This document shows, one piece after another, positions 17,805 through 28,621 of a stretch of DNA of 64,000 bases. The position numbers and the translations under genes are program-made. Below the pieces are notes generated by a model, which made no database searches, was not told the DNA's origin, and saw only the letters and a program-made list of their open reading frames with translations. Positions within the stretch are counted from its first letter, which is position 1; the number at the start of each line of letters is the position of its first letter. The DNA is taken from the NCBI GenBank assembly GCA_022072455.1, contig JAJVHY010000012.1, forward strand, positions 1 through 64,000. The letters are read 5' to 3'. Origin of the DNA: Verrucomicrobiia bacterium. Lineage in GTDB: Bacteria > Verrucomicrobiota > Verrucomicrobiia > Palsa-1439.

Positions 17805-18902
17805 TTAGTGATGTCGGCGACGCTCGTTCACTTGGAGAACAAGGTCGGGCTTGTACTCGGCCGGTTGTTGAAGAGTCTCAACAATCGCCTTAGCTACGCG
17901 CTCAACCACTGGCACAACAACAGAGTTTCCAAATTGGCGGTACGCTTGTGTATCGGACACGGGAATCTTGAAACTTGGCGGATAACCCAAGAGGAGCGCA
18001 CACTCTCTTGGTGTCAGTCGGCGCGGGTTCTTTCCCGCACCTTGTGAAATAAGAATCTCTGAGCCGTCTTTGTAGTACCGCGCGCTCAATGTCCGCGTCA
18101 CGCTCTCGCCGGTAACGAGCCCGAATCCAAAACCGTTTCCCGCCGCTTTGTGCTTGGCGGCGTAATTCTGCAAATACTCCCACAGATGATCCGTCAGCGT
18201 GTACTTGGCGGGTGGGTGTGGGTCGAGGATGGAGGCAAGTTTTGGACCTTCTTTTGGGAACTGCGGAAACTCGAAGTAGCGGTGCGTATCAAACCCGACG
18301 ATGAAAATGCGTTCCCGGTGCTGCGGCACGACCGACTGCGCGTCGATGATTTTGTGATAAACGGTATAGTCGAGGTCGTCGGTGAGCGTCTTGTGGATGA
18401 CCTGCCACGTGCGGCCTTTGTCGTGGTTCTTCAGGTTCTTGACGTTTTCCAGCAGGAAGGCGCGCGGGCGACGGTCGCGAATGATCCGCGCCAGTTCAAA
18501 GAAGAGATTGCCCTGTTTCTTTTCGTCGAAGCCGTGCGCCTCGCCGAGGGCGTTCTTCTTGGAGACGCCGGCAATGCTGAATGGCTGACAGGGGAAACCG
18601 GCGCAGAGAATGTCGTGGGCTGGAATCTCCGATGAGGCCACGGCGCGAATATCGCCGACCGGTGTTTCACCAAAATTCGCCGCGTAGGTGATCTGGGAGT
18701 GCTTATCCCAGTCGCAGGAGAAGACGCATTCACAGCCGGCCCGCTCAAACGCGAGCCGAAATCCGCCAATGCCGCTGAATAAATCCACAAAGCGTAACGG
18801 CACAGCCGACGGCAGTGGTTGAGCCCCATAAATCGTATCCTGCTCGCGAACTCTGTTCGCGGCGTTCTTGCCGGGTCGGATTTTCTTCTTTTGGGTGCTC
18901 AT
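17805..18902 (-). CDS. DNA (cytosine-5)-methyltransferase, Dcm-like
   Basis: [106 protein letters not shown]. Confidence 0.95.
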   Translation of the reverse strand: MSTQKKKIRPGKNAANRVREQDTIYGAQPLPSAVPLRFVDLFSGIGGFRLAFERAGCECVFSCDWDKHSQITYAANFGETPVGDIRAVASSEIPAHDILCAGFPCQPFSIAGVSKKNALGEAHGFDEKKQGNLFFELARIIRDRRPRAFLLENVKNLKNHDKGRTWQVIHKTLTDDLDYTVYHKIIDAQSVVPQHRERIFIVGFDTHRYFEFPQFPKEGPKLASILDPHPPAKYTLTDHLWEYLQNYAAKHKAAGNGFGFGLVTGESVTRTLSARYYKDGSEILISQGAGKNPRRLTPRECALLLGYPPSFKIPVSDTQAYRQFGNSVVVPVVERVAKAIVETLQQPAEYKPDLVLQVNERRRHH

Positions 18903-19219
18903 GCCTCCAACGACGGCGCGGACTCTAACCAGGCAGACCTACTTCGACAAGCCATTCAAGGGATGTTTACGTCGGCGCTGGCAACGATGGACTGGGCGGT
19001 CTGGGCTGGACGCTCAAACGTGGCTGGCCGGGGGACCCCGATTGGGTCATTGCGGCCTGCCTTATCGACTGTTTCTGCCTATAGCTGGCCGGGGAGCTCA
19101 AGGAGTCGGGTTAGGCTTTGGGGTGGGTTTTTACCGGAAAAATGGCAATTTGAGGGTTGCCGGGGTCGTTTTTGGCCATTTTGTGGGTTTGGCCGCTGAA
19201 TTTGGTGTGAAACCGGGTC

Positions 19220-19424
19220 CGCTTGCTGGCAAGCGGAGTCCGCTTGAGGGCAAGCCGAGTTCGTTTGCTGGCAAGCGGTGCCGGCTTCAGGGCACGGCGA
19301 TGCCGCTTGGGGGCAAGCCGTGCCGGCTTGAGGGCACGACGTTCCCGCTTGCGGGCAAACCGGGGGCCGCTGGTGGCAAGCGCGGCGCGCTTGTCGGCAA
19401 CCGGCGCCCGCTTGCCCTTGCGCC
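19220..19424. repeat. 21-bp degenerate tandem repeat, about 9.7 units, with internal dyad cgcttgNNggcaagcg
   Basis: Unit starts at 19220, 19241, 19262, 19283, 19304, 19325, 19346, 19367, 19388, partial at 19409; no indels between units. Confidence 0.92.
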
Positions 19425-19574
19425 ATAGTTTTTTTGTTGAATTTGCCGAACGGCTTTATTTTAATTTCGCCAGCCATTGAGGACACCATGCCAACACGAC
19501 GCTGGGGCGAAGGCAAATGGAATGATGGCGGTGTCTGGAATGGGCCATCGCCCAGCCAACCCGCAAGGAGAAGC

Positions 19575-20207
19575 ATGAAGATCATCAAGATGCCCGTTGC
19601 CGGTAAGAACCCCGACACCCTCAGTGATTACGTCACCGAGCTGCTCACGAAACTCGACGATAATGTCGCCGACTTCCCGGCCCCGCCGAAGGCCGCGCTG
19701 GTCGCCAGCCTCGGCCTCCTCGACACCACGCGCGGCGAGTTGGCGACGTTGGAAGCCCAAGTCCAAGGCAAGCAAATCGAGATCGAAACCGCCGCCGCCA
19801 CCGTGCGCACCGACGCCAACGCCCTCGGCGACTGGGCCGAAGGCGTCACCACCGACCCGGCCAAGCTGACCAAAGTCTTTGAACTGCGCAACGCGCCCAC
19901 GCCGGCCGGTGCGACCCCGCGCGTGTTGAACCTGAAACTCTCCGCCGGCGATTCCGCCGGTGAGGTCGATAGCGCCTGGAACAGCTTGTACAAGGACGGC
20001 GTCAAGAGTTACGAAGTCCAAACCGTCCTCAACCCGCTCAACAACGATCCGAGTGCCGGCCCCTGGCAGCAGCACCCGAGCGTCACCAAATCGAAATGCA
20101 CGCTGGCCGGCTTCACGTCCGGTGCGCGCATCTGGCAGCGCGTCCGCGCCATCGGCCCGCAAGGCCCCGGTGACTGGAGCGACCCGGCCACCATCATCGT
20201 GCCCTGA
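19575..20207 (+). CDS. Hypothetical protein with fibronectin-III-like C-terminal region
   Basis: SD aaggag just upstream of ATG 19575; C-term GFTSGARIWQRVRAIGPQGPGDWSDPATIIVP resembles Fn3 end; in-frame upstream ATG at 19488. Confidence 0.6.
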   Translation: MKIIKMPVAGKNPDTLSDYVTELLTKLDDNVADFPAPPKAALVASLGLLDTTRGELATLEAQVQGKQIEIETAAATVRTDANALGDWAEGVTTDPAKLTKVFELRNAPTPAGATPRVLNLKLSAGDSAGEVDSAWNSLYKDGVKSYEVQTVLNPLNNDPSAGPWQQHPSVTKSKCTLAGFTSGARIWQRVRAIGPQGPGDWSDPATIIVP

Positions 20208-20228
20208 GCCGGTAAGTTGATAATCACG

Positions 20229-20271
20229 CAGGCCGTCCCGGCAAGTCCGGGGCGGCCTGTTGGTTTTGTTG
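20229..20271 (+). terminator. Rho-independent terminator
   Basis: Stem caggccgtcccgg / ccggggcggcctg, loop caagt, followed by ttggttttgttg. Confidence 0.75.
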
Positions 20272-20308
20272 AACAACCCAGCCGCTGCTGGCGGCCGGGG
20301 AGAGCCGC

Positions 20309-20923
20309 CTACCGGGGATGGGCAATTTCTTCGAGCTGCGCTTTGACAAAGCGGTCCCGGCAGTCGGGGCAGATGCCGTGGCTGAAAATGGTGCCGGAAC
20401 GCGTGCTGATGTAGTTCTCGACTTCGTGCCAGTAGTTCTGGTCGTCACGGACTTTTTTGCAGTAACAACAGATCGGCAGCAAACCCTGCAATTCATGGAC
20501 GCGCTGTAACGCGACTTCGAGTTGCCGGACCCGATCGGTCAATTCAGCCTGCAAGTTCAGGATGCGGATGCCGGCATTGAGCCGGGCGCGCAACTCCTCC
20601 CGGTCAAACGGCTTCACCAGATAGTCGTCGGCCCCGGCTTCGAGGCCCGCCACGATGTCCTGTTTTTGGCCGCGGGCCGTCAAGAGAATGATATAGAGCG
20701 CGCGATCCGCCAACAGCGGGCGAATGTGCAAGCAGACTTCCACGCCATCCATCTCCGGCATCATCCAGTCCAATATGGCCAATTGGGGCGCATCGGCCTG
20801 CTTCAGGGCCGCGAGCGCCGCGGCTCCGGTCGTGACGGCACAGACCTCGTGGCCCCATTTCACCAACGCGCTTTCCAGGACGCGCGCGGAGATGGCATCA
20901 TCTTCGGCGATCAAGATGCGCAT
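20309..20923 (-). CDS. Response regulator (REC) with Cys-rich C-terminal region
   Basis: [52 protein letters not shown]-term [32 protein letters not shown]. Confidence 0.92.
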   Translation of the reverse strand: MRILIAEDDAISARVLESALVKWGHEVCAVTTGAAALAALKQADAPQLAILDWMMPEMDGVEVCLHIRPLLADRALYIILLTARGQKQDIVAGLEAGADDYLVKPFDREELRARLNAGIRILNLQAELTDRVRQLEVALQRVHELQGLLPICCYCKKVRDDQNYWHEVENYISTRSGTIFSHGICPDCRDRFVKAQLEEIAHPR

Positions 20924-23900
20924 GCGGGCTGTCCTTTCGCCAAGGCTTCGAGTTCGGGCGCGAGCCGGTCGATCTCCGTCTCCAGCAATTGGTAGGCACT
21001 GGCCGCTTGTTCCATTTGCCGGCGTTGACCGAGAAACTCCAAGCGTAACGCGGCTTCAAAGGCTGGTTTCGCGCAAAATGCCCCGAGCGAGCCTTTGAGT
21101 TTGTGGGCTTCGCGCTCCAAGGTGCGGGCGTCTTGCCGCGCGACAGCATCGCGGATGTTTTCGAGCATGGCCGGGCAATCGCGGCGGAAGATGCCGGCGA
21201 CTTCAATCAGGAGTTCGCGGTCGCCATCAATGCGTTCGAGGGCGGCGGCAACATCCAGCGCCGCGCCCGGCGCGGTGTCCGAAGGCGCGTCCATTCGATG
21301 GGACCGAGTGTCGGCGACCGCAGGGGCGCTCTTCGATGCGCCTGGACCAGTCACGACGCGGTCAATGACGTCGAACAGCACCGCCGGATTAATCGGCTTG
21401 CTGACGTAATCGTCCATCCCGGCCGCCAGACAGCGCTCGCGGTCACCGGCCATGGCGTGCGCCGTCATCGCGACGATCGGGATCCGGCGTTGGCCCATTT
21501 TTTCGAGTTGCCGGATGGCGGCCGTTGCCTCGAAACCACTCATGTTCGGCATCTGCACATCCATCAGCACCACGTCAAAGTTCTGCCGGTCAAGAGCCTC
21601 CAGCGCTTGCACGCCGTCGTTGGCCAAAACCACCGTGTGACCACGCCGTTCAAGGATCCGCACGGCCAGTTTTTGGTTCACGGGATTGTCTTCGGCCAAG
21701 AGAATCCGGTACGCGCGGGTGGCGGTGCCGTTGCGCGGGAGCGGTTGCACGCGGGTCGGTTGATCTGGCTCGTCGACCGGCGCCGGAGCGGTGGTCCCGA
21801 GCACGTGACAGATGGCCTCGCGCAATTCGGATTGTTTGAGTGGTTTGGTCAGGTGACAGGCAATCCCATATTGCCGGGCTTTGGCATTGTCGCCACGGCG
21901 CGTCGCGGAACTGATCATGATCAGGGTTGGCTGCGTCAGCGCGGTGTTGGCGCGAATCCGTTCGGCCACCGTGAAACCATCCATTTCCGGCATCTGACAA
22001 TCCAAGAGAATCAATTTATAGGGCTGCCCTTGAGCTTCCGCGCCCTCCAGGGCCTTGAAAGCCAGCCAGCCGCTGTCCACGGCGGTCGGCTTCATGTGCC
22101 AACGCTGCAACAGCTCTTCGAGAATCCGCCGGTTGGTCGCGTTATCGTCCACGATCAGCACGCGCAAGCCCGCCAGATCCACCAGTGACGCCAGCGCGGT
22201 CTTCGACCCGGAATGCAACGACGGCAGCAGCGCCGCCGTGAACCGGAAGGTGCTGCCCTTGCCCACTTCACTTTCGACCCAGATCTTGCCCTCCATCATC
22301 TCAATCAGTCGTTGCGAAATGGTCAAGCCCAGCCCGGTGCCGCCGAATTTCCGCGTGGTCGAGCCGTCGGCCTGGGTGAACGCTTCGAAAATCTTCTGTT
22401 GTTTCTCCACCGGAATCCCAATGCCGGTATCCGTCACGCTATAGCGCAAATTGACACGGCCCTCGACCGGCGCGGCCAGATCGCAGTTGACGACGATCTC
22501 ACCTTGCTCGGTGAATTTGATGGCGTTGCTGACGAGGTTGATGATGACTTGCCGGATTTTGACGGGGTCGCCGACGACCATTTCCGGCACTTCGGGCGCG
22601 ACGTGGTAGGCGAGTTCCAAGCCTTTCTCGTTGGCCTTGTAAGTCAGCGTCCGCAACATGTCCGCGAGACTGTCGCGGATATCGAAATCAATCGGATCCA
22701 ATTCCACGCGTCCGGCCTCGATCTTCGAGAAGTCGAGGATCTCGTTGATGATCGTCAGCAACGAATCCGCGGACGATTTGACGAGGGTCAAATACTCGCG
22801 CTGCTCGTTCGACAATTCCGTGTCAAGCGCGAGTTCCGTCATCCCGATGATCCCGTTCATCGGCGTGCGGATTTCGTGGGACATGTTCGCCAGGAATTCG
22901 CTCTTGGCGGTATTGGATGCCTCCGCCGCTTCATGTGCGAGCCGGCGTTCCTCTTCGGCTTGCCGGCGGGCGGTGATGTCCTGAAGCGTGCCCTCGAAGC
23001 AGTGGCTAACGCCATGTGGGTCGCGCACGATCCGGACATTTTCGGAGACCCAGATTGTCGTGCCGTTGGCGCAGTGGAGTTGCGACTCAAAATTGGTGAC
23101 GGCACCAGCCGCCTGCATTTCCCGCAGGAACTCGTCCCGGCGGGTCAATGCGGTGACGGCGTTCGGATCTGCCAACAGCGCCGCCGCCGACTCATAACCG
23201 AACAGGCGGACCATCGCGGGATTGACCATCGTATACTGGCCGGTCGGCGTGCATTGATAGATGCCGTCGGCGCTGTTCTCAAAAATCTCCTGATACTTGG
23301 CTTCGGCTTTCACGAGTTGCCGCTCTGCGTTGCGCCGCGCCAGCCAGACCAAGCCGGCCAACGAGACCAGCACGAACGCCAGGAGCGTCTCGACGCCAAT
23401 CAACAACTTCGTGCGATACGCCATCTGTTCATTTTCCTGCGACTGACCGATGAGGAGTTGTTTGTAATAGGTTTGCAGCGACCCGATGGCCGCGTGAATG
23501 CGATCATTTTGCGCCTTGCCCCGGTCGGCGGCGGCCGTGTTGTCAGTGTTGCCAAAGCGCAGGAAGAATCCCCCGCGACTCTTGATTCCGTCGTCCAATT
23601 CCGTCAACCGCTCACGCATCAGCAAATCCACTTCATCAATGACCGCTCCGCGTTCCTTGTCGTCCCCAATCAGCTTGCGGAGAATCACGACCTGCTTGAG
23701 CGTGGCGTCACGCGCGGTCTGATACGGCGGCAGATAACGGTCCCGGCCCGTCAACACGTAGAGCCGTTGCGCAGATTCGGTGGCCTCCACTTGGTAGCGC
23801 ACCACGGCCAGACTCTCCAGCACCCGGTGCGTGTTGGTGACCAACCGGTTGGATTCGAGCAGGTGCGTTGTGCTGTCCACCGCAAAATATCCGACCATCA

Positions 23901-23976
23901 GAAGCGCCGCCAACACCAGCCCCAACCCCACGCTGATGAGAGAATCCACCCACCGCTTGCGCATATTTCCGGTCAT
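20911..23976 (-). CDS. Hybrid sensor histidine kinase (PAS-HisKA-HATPase-REC-REC-Hpt)
   Basis: [25 protein letters not shown]-box; two REC domains ([27 protein letters not shown]); Hpt [13 protein letters not shown]; two N-terminal TM. Confidence 0.95.
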   Translation of the reverse strand: MTGNMRKRWVDSLISVGLGLVLAALLMVGYFAVDSTTHLLESNRLVTNTHRVLESLAVVRYQVEATESAQRLYVLTGRDRYLPPYQTARDATLKQVVILRKLIGDDKERGAVIDEVDLLMRERLTELDDGIKSRGGFFLRFGNTDNTAAADRGKAQNDRIHAAIGSLQTYYKQLLIGQSQENEQMAYRTKLLIGVETLLAFVLVSLAGLVWLARRNAERQLVKAEAKYQEIFENSADGIYQCTPTGQYTMVNPAMVRLFGYESAAALLADPNAVTALTRRDEFLREMQAAGAVTNFESQLHCANGTTIWVSENVRIVRDPHGVSHCFEGTLQDITARRQAEEERRLAHEAAEASNTAKSEFLANMSHEIRTPMNGIIGMTELALDTELSNEQREYLTLVKSSADSLLTIINEILDFSKIEAGRVELDPIDFDIRDSLADMLRTLTYKANEKGLELAYHVAPEVPEMVVGDPVKIRQVIINLVSNAIKFTEQGEIVVNCDLAAPVEGRVNLRYSVTDTGIGIPVEKQQKIFEAFTQADGSTTRKFGGTGLGLTISQRLIEMMEGKIWVESEVGKGSTFRFTAALLPSLHSGSKTALASLVDLAGLRVLIVDDNATNRRILEELLQRWHMKPTAVDSGWLAFKALEGAEAQGQPYKLILLDCQMPEMDGFTVAERIRANTALTQPTLIMISSATRRGDNAKARQYGIACHLTKPLKQSELREAICHVLGTTAPAPVDEPDQPTRVQPLPRNGTATRAYRILLAEDNPVNQKLAVRILERRGHTVVLANDGVQALEALDRQNFDVVLMDVQMPNMSGFEATAAIRQLEKMGQRRIPIVAMTAHAMAGDRERCLAAGMDDYVSKPINPAVLFDVIDRVVTGPGASKSAPAVADTRSHRMDAPSDTAPGAALDVAAALERIDGDRELLIEVAGIFRRDCPAMLENIRDAVARQDARTLEREAHKLKGSLGAFCAKPAFEAALRLEFLGQRRQMEQAASAYQLLETEIDRLAPELEALAKGQPACAS

Positions 23977-24055
23977 GCCTTCCCTATTTAGCAAGGGCAA
24001 TGCCACGGGTCGCACCTGCCGCTGCACACTTGATTGACAAAAATGTCCAACCAGC

Positions 24056-25990
24056 TCAGTTGTCGAGCACGGCGCGGATTTTCTGCGCGAGCGACTGCGG
24101 CGTGTAAGGCTTGTGCAAAAACGCAATGCCGGCCAGCAGTTCTCCATTATGAACGACCGACCGGTCCGGATATCCCGAAGTGAACAAAACCCGCGTCTGC
24201 GGATGCGCCATCCGAAACCAATACGCCAATTCCTTGCCGCCCATCTGCGGCATCACCACGTCCGTAAACAACAGGTCAAAATTCGCCGTGGGATCCGCTT
24301 TCGTCAGTCGCAACGCCTCGTCGCCATCCCGCGCCTCGACCACCGTGTATCCCAGCTCACGCAACACCATGGCCGACAACTCGCGCACGGGCTCCTCGTC
24401 CTCCACCAACAAGACCCGCTCCCGCCCGCCCGGCGGCGCCGCGACGGACACGCTGCGTGGCGTGACGCTCACTTGATCCACGACGCGCGGCAAATACACT
24501 TTGAACGTCGAGCCAAACCCCGGTTCGCTGTACACATGAATGTGCCCGCCGCTTTGTTTGACGATTCCGTAACACGTCGCCAAGCCCAGCCCGGTTCCGT
24601 TCCCCACGCCTTTCGTTGTGAAAAACGGCTCGAACAAATGCTGCCGCACCTCAGCACTAATCCCCGCGCCGGTATCACTGACTCCGAGCATCACATGCTC
24701 ACCCACCCGCGCCTCGGGATGCAGCCGGACATACTCCTCATCCAGCACCACATTCAACGTCTCGATTGTCAATGTCCCGCCGCTCGGCATCGCATCGCGG
24801 GCGTTCACCGCGAGATTCATGATCACCTGCTGAATCTGGCCCGGGTCAGCTTTCACCCGCCAGACACCTGGCGTCGGCTGCCAATCGAGGTGGATCGTCT
24901 CCCCGATCAACCGCCGTAACATCTTGTCCATCTCCGCCACCACTGAATTGAAATCCAACACCTGCGGCTGCAACGCCTGTTTCCGGCTGAACGCCAACAA
25001 TTGCCGGGTGAGCGACGCCGCCCGCTCCGCGGCCTTTTGAATTTCCTGCGCGTCGTCCCGCGTCCGCGCCTCGCCCTCCGTCCGCCGCAAAATCAAATCG
25101 CTATACCCTAAAATCGTCGTCAAGATGTTGTTGAAATCATGCGCCACTCCGCCGGCCAGTCGGCCGATGGCATCCATCTTGTGCGCCTGCGTCAACTGCT
25201 CCTCCAACGCCTTGCGCCCCGAAATATCGAACATCACCCCGTGCAAATAGGGCGTCGCACCGGCCGAATTGCGCATGATCACCGCATGATCGCTGAACCA
25301 CACCACCCGCCCATCCCGCGCCCGCAGCCGGTACTCCGCGACAAATCCCTCCCCCGTTTCTCGGCACTGCGCCTCCGCCGCCAACACCTGCGGCCGGTCA
25401 TCCGGGTGCAACTGCGCCAGCCACGGGCATTGCTCCCCCGTCCACTCCGCCACGCTATACCCGAGTAATGACTCGATTTGTGGGCTGACATACGACCACC
25501 GGCCGCCGCCAAACTCCGCGACATAAGTAATCGCCGGCAACTGTTCCACCAACAGCCGATACTTCATCTCGACCTGCCGCAAATTTTCCTCGGCTTGCCG
25601 GCGCTCCGACACATCGCGGACATGCAACAGCAGCGCCGCCTGCCCCTCGTATTCGAGACAATTCACCCGCAACTCCACCGGGATGCTCCGTCCATCCGCG
25701 TGCAAACTTTCGCCGGCCAACGTCTCGCCCGTCCGCTGCGCCAATTCCGGAAACGCCCGGCGCACCGCTTCCCGTTGCGCGGTCGGCACCAAATCCACGA
25801 CATTTTTCCCAATCAACTCGTGACGTTCCAACCCATGCAACCGGCACGCCGCCGCGTTCGCATCCAGCACCTCGCCGGTCAGCGACTCGACAAAAATCGC
25901 ATCCGGCGAATGCTCAAAGAGCAGCCGGAAGCGCGCTTCGCTTTGCTCAAACGTCCGCACGGACGGACCGATCTTGGGATTCTGCGGCAT
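24056..25990 (-). CDS. PAS-domain sensor histidine kinase with C-terminal receiver
   Basis: [85 protein letters not shown]-term. Start MPQNPK at 25990. Confidence 0.93.
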   Translation of the reverse strand: MPQNPKIGPSVRTFEQSEARFRLLFEHSPDAIFVESLTGEVLDANAAACRLHGLERHELIGKNVVDLVPTAQREAVRRAFPELAQRTGETLAGESLHADGRSIPVELRVNCLEYEGQAALLLHVRDVSERRQAEENLRQVEMKYRLLVEQLPAITYVAEFGGGRWSYVSPQIESLLGYSVAEWTGEQCPWLAQLHPDDRPQVLAAEAQCRETGEGFVAEYRLRARDGRVVWFSDHAVIMRNSAGATPYLHGVMFDISGRKALEEQLTQAHKMDAIGRLAGGVAHDFNNILTTILGYSDLILRRTEGEARTRDDAQEIQKAAERAASLTRQLLAFSRKQALQPQVLDFNSVVAEMDKMLRRLIGETIHLDWQPTPGVWRVKADPGQIQQVIMNLAVNARDAMPSGGTLTIETLNVVLDEEYVRLHPEARVGEHVMLGVSDTGAGISAEVRQHLFEPFFTTKGVGNGTGLGLATCYGIVKQSGGHIHVYSEPGFGSTFKVYLPRVVDQVSVTPRSVSVAAPPGGRERVLLVEDEEPVRELSAMVLRELGYTVVEARDGDEALRLTKADPTANFDLLFTDVVMPQMGGKELAYWFRMAHPQTRVLFTSGYPDRSVVHNGELLAGIAFLHKPYTPQSLAQKIRAVLDN

Positions 25991-26086
25991 CAATGGTAGC
26001 CAGACTCTTGCAACTGCCGTGCCACCCCACTGGAGGTCCCACGACCAAATCGCGCATGAGCAAGCCGCAAAGAAGAACACCCTTGG

Positions 26087-26425
26087 TCAGCAACCGGTCA
26101 GCGTGGCCGGCCCGATGACGCTCGCGACCACAATCCCATTCACGCTAACTCCGGCCAAACCCAACTCCCCCGCCGTCCCTTTCGCCTGCTTGGCGTTGTC
26201 CGTCCGCTCCACCACCACAACTTTCGAACTTGGGTTGTTCGTGTTCGCATCACTGGCCGTCACCACAATCATATTCGTCCCCGGCTCCAGCGGCAGCAAA
26301 TACCCAAAAACCTCACCCCGCCGGTTCATCTCAATCGCTGTCCCGCCATTCACGGACGCACTGACGACTGATGACTGTCCACTCACCTTCCCCTGCACCC
26401 ACACTTCCGGCTGGTCCGGGACCAT
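26087..26425 (-). pseudogene. Fragment of a secreted Ig-like/bacterial surface protein
   Basis: VWVQGKVSGQSSVVSASVNGGTAIEMNRRGEVFGYLLPLEPGTNMIVVTASDANTNNPSSKVVVVERTD without signal peptide; lies in rearranged region. Confidence 0.4.
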
Positions 26426-26590
26426 GAGAAATTAAGGTTTCAAAAGTTGCTCTTTTCGTCCAATTTACAGTTTACAGAGCTGACCACCTCGATGTACCAC
26501 CTCGATGTAACTTATTCGGTGTACGAGCCTCGCCACGCGCCCACAGCGCCACCATCACGCCGAGGATGCCAACCGTTGACCAGAGAGCGA

Positions 26591-27280
26591 TCATGCAAGC
26601 AGCCGATACCGTTGAGTAACCGTCTTGCTCTTGCCCGCCGCCAGCGCCCCGATTTGCGGGAAATGGTGCAGGCAGGACCGCTTGTCGCCCATGTTGCTTG
26701 ATATGTGAGTTGTCGCGCAGCCGTCTATGACGACGCGGCGTGACCCGCTGCGGCGGCGCAGCTCCACGATAGAGCGCGTGAAGCGTTTGCGGGCATACAC
26801 CCACCAGGCCCACGCGGCCACCCAGCCGCCCTTTCGGGATGCCGCCTGATGCCTGTCCCCGCCGAGCCGCGAGAGTGCCGTGGTCTCAGGCATGGCCAGC
26901 ATAATGCGGTTGCCCATTTCGCAGTAGTCGGTCCCGCGCCGCTTGCCGATGTAGTCCGGCGCGTATGTGGTCATCAGGCACGGATGGATTTGCAGTAGGC
27001 CGGTATTGCGCGACACCGTGACGGTGTACTTGACCAGCAGCGTCTCGCCTTCCGGCCACACCTCCATTTGCGTTGTGACGCCCCGTTGAGTGATGCTGCC
27101 ACGGAAGCCGGTCCCCACGTTCTGCAACGTGATGGAGGGGAACATGCCGAGGTCTTTGGTTTTGCCGCCAGTTGTCTCCAGCATGGTCTCGTACAGGGCC
27201 AGCCGAAACTCATTGCGCGAGTCAGCGTTCCAAATCACGCGCAGCTCCGCGCCTTTCTTGCTAGCAATACTCAGCTTCAT
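26591..27280 (-). CDS. Hypothetical protein
   Basis: 229-aa ORF MKLSIASKKGAELRVIWNADSRNEFRLALYETMLETTGGKTKDLGM; no family recognised. Confidence 0.35.
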   Translation of the reverse strand: MKLSIASKKGAELRVIWNADSRNEFRLALYETMLETTGGKTKDLGMFPSITLQNVGTGFRGSITQRGVTTQMEVWPEGETLLVKYTVTVSRNTGLLQIHPCLMTTYAPDYIGKRRGTDYCEMGNRIMLAMPETTALSRLGGDRHQAASRKGGWVAAWAWWVYARKRFTRSIVELRRRSGSRRVVIDGCATTHISSNMGDKRSCLHHFPQIGALAAGKSKTVTQRYRLLA

Positions 27281-27604
27281 TTCGCGTCCTCCGGCTTATA
27301 ACGACATGGTGTCACGTCTACTCATTATGTAATTCCTTTCGCTCGCGCTCGGTCAACACGGCCAACTCCTTGTCCCGCGTCAGCCGCTAACTCATCCGCC
27401 TCTTCCGCCGCGCAGGGATTCGCGCTCTACAATAGCCTCTCTTCATTTCTACGCAAACGTGTCTTCAAGTTGATGTTGTACGCCGGCGAAGGGTTTCGAC
27501 GGTTTGCCTTTCGCGTCTATGGAACGATGTGCGGTCACGACTATTCAGTGACCTATGTCGTTCCAGCATGGCAACAATTTACGGAGCCGCCGATCACTTG
27601 TAAA

Positions 27605-27629
27605 GGGGTCAGTCCTTAGTATTGACACA
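27605..27629 (+). repeat. Left terminal inverted repeat of RAYT element
   Basis: ggggtcagtccttagtattgacaca; 24/25 match to reverse complement of 28585..28609. Confidence 0.9.
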
Positions 27630-27632
27630 GCC

Positions 27633-28556
27633 TCATTCCTTTGCCTGTGATAATCGGTCACTGACGTGCGTCCACACGTCCATCTGCAACCGCGCCGCAA
27701 TCCATTTCAAGCTCATCGTGGTTTCCGCCCGCAGCCGCCGCGCGATCTGTACCTTTTGCGCATCCCCCTTGGCCCGCCGCTTCAATTCCGCTTCACTCCA
27801 GCCGCGCCGCTTTAACTCCTCCTGCACCAACCGCTCCCCATGCGCTTCGCTCGTTTCGTGCCGATGGCCGGCCGCATGCTGTTCCCCGACTTGCTCGTGC
27901 GCCCGCGCTAACACCCGCTCGCGAAACTTCACCGCCCCATGCACCCAGCCCCGCCGCAGTTTCTGCCGTTCCGCCCCCGTCTCCGCCGCCCGCCGTTGTT
28001 CCACTGCTGCCGCAAATTGCCGCCGCCCCGCCGCGGTATCGTGAACTCCGTACTCCCCCAATAGCCGCTCCACCTGCAACCACTCCGGTCGCTGCCGCGC
28101 TGACCGCAGATAGGCCGGATAACTACTCCACCGATACTGACTCAACACCTCTTCCGCCGCCAGCAACCGCGCCCGCGCTGGATTCAAATGCACGTAATCA
28201 CACACCGTCCGCAAATAGCCGGGACTCTCCCCATCCACCACGAACGCCTTGTACCGCCCACTGAACAGATGCCCAAACTGCTGATGCCGCCGATTGAACC
28301 GCCCGGTATACGTCCCCAAAAACCATTTCATCCCCACCACCAGATTCGGCTTGGGCGTTTCCACCACCAGATGAAAATGATTCGGCAGCAGACATACCGC
28401 CAACACCTGCCACTGCGTCTTGCGGCACGTTTCGCCGAGCGTCTCCCAAAACCGCTGGCGATCCTGTTCGTCGTGAACAATCGACTCGCGCCGGTCCCCT
28501 CGGTTCATCACATGGTAGATCGCCCCGGCATATTCCACTCGTAACTGTCGCGGCAT
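27633..28556 (-). CDS. REP-associated tyrosine transposase (Y1_Tnp family)
   Basis: MPRQLRVEYAGAIYHVMNRGDRRESIVHDEQDRQRFWETLGE..LLPNHFHLVVETPKPNLVVGMKWFLGTYTGRFNRRHQQFGHLFSGRYKAFVVD; HUH-like NHFHLV. Confidence 0.92.
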   Translation of the reverse strand: MPRQLRVEYAGAIYHVMNRGDRRESIVHDEQDRQRFWETLGETCRKTQWQVLAVCLLPNHFHLVVETPKPNLVVGMKWFLGTYTGRFNRRHQQFGHLFSGRYKAFVVDGESPGYLRTVCDYVHLNPARARLLAAEEVLSQYRWSSYPAYLRSARQRPEWLQVERLLGEYGVHDTAAGRRQFAAAVEQRRAAETGAERQKLRRGWVHGAVKFRERVLARAHEQVGEQHAAGHRHETSEAHGERLVQEELKRRGWSEAELKRRAKGDAQKVQIARRLRAETTMSLKWIAARLQMDVWTHVSDRLSQAKE

Positions 28557-28584
28557 GCCGCGCACACTACCGACGCGAGGGAAC

Positions 28585-28609
28585 TGTGCCAATACTAAGG
28601 ACTGACCCC
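28585..28609 (-). repeat. Right terminal inverted repeat of RAYT element
   Basis: tgtgccaatactaaggactgacccc. Confidence 0.9.
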
Positions 28610-28621
28610 CTTACCCCCTTA

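Larger units (their letters stand above)
27605..28609. mobile_element. REP-associated tyrosine transposase (Y1/IS200-like) element with 25-bp terminal inverted repeats
   Basis: Transposase ORF enclosed by matched inverted termini ggggtcagtccttagtattg[a/g]caca. Confidence 0.8.

Noticed and set aside
19220-19424. CRISPR array
   Set aside because: Units are contiguous 21-mers without unique spacers and no cas gene is present; it is a tandem repeat.
22213-23991. 592-aa plus-strand ORF
   Set aside because: Exactly antisense to the well-supported hybrid histidine kinase; His/Arg/Gln-rich shadow ORF typical of GC-rich coding DNA.
26434-26520. Small mobile element based on the ccacctcgatgta direct repeat
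   Set aside because: Only two adjacent 14-bp copies; no ORF or termini, more likely replication slippage.
27301-27604. Short ORFs between the hypothetical gene and the RAYT element
   Set aside because: No ORF of convincing length or composition; probably non-coding remnant sequence.
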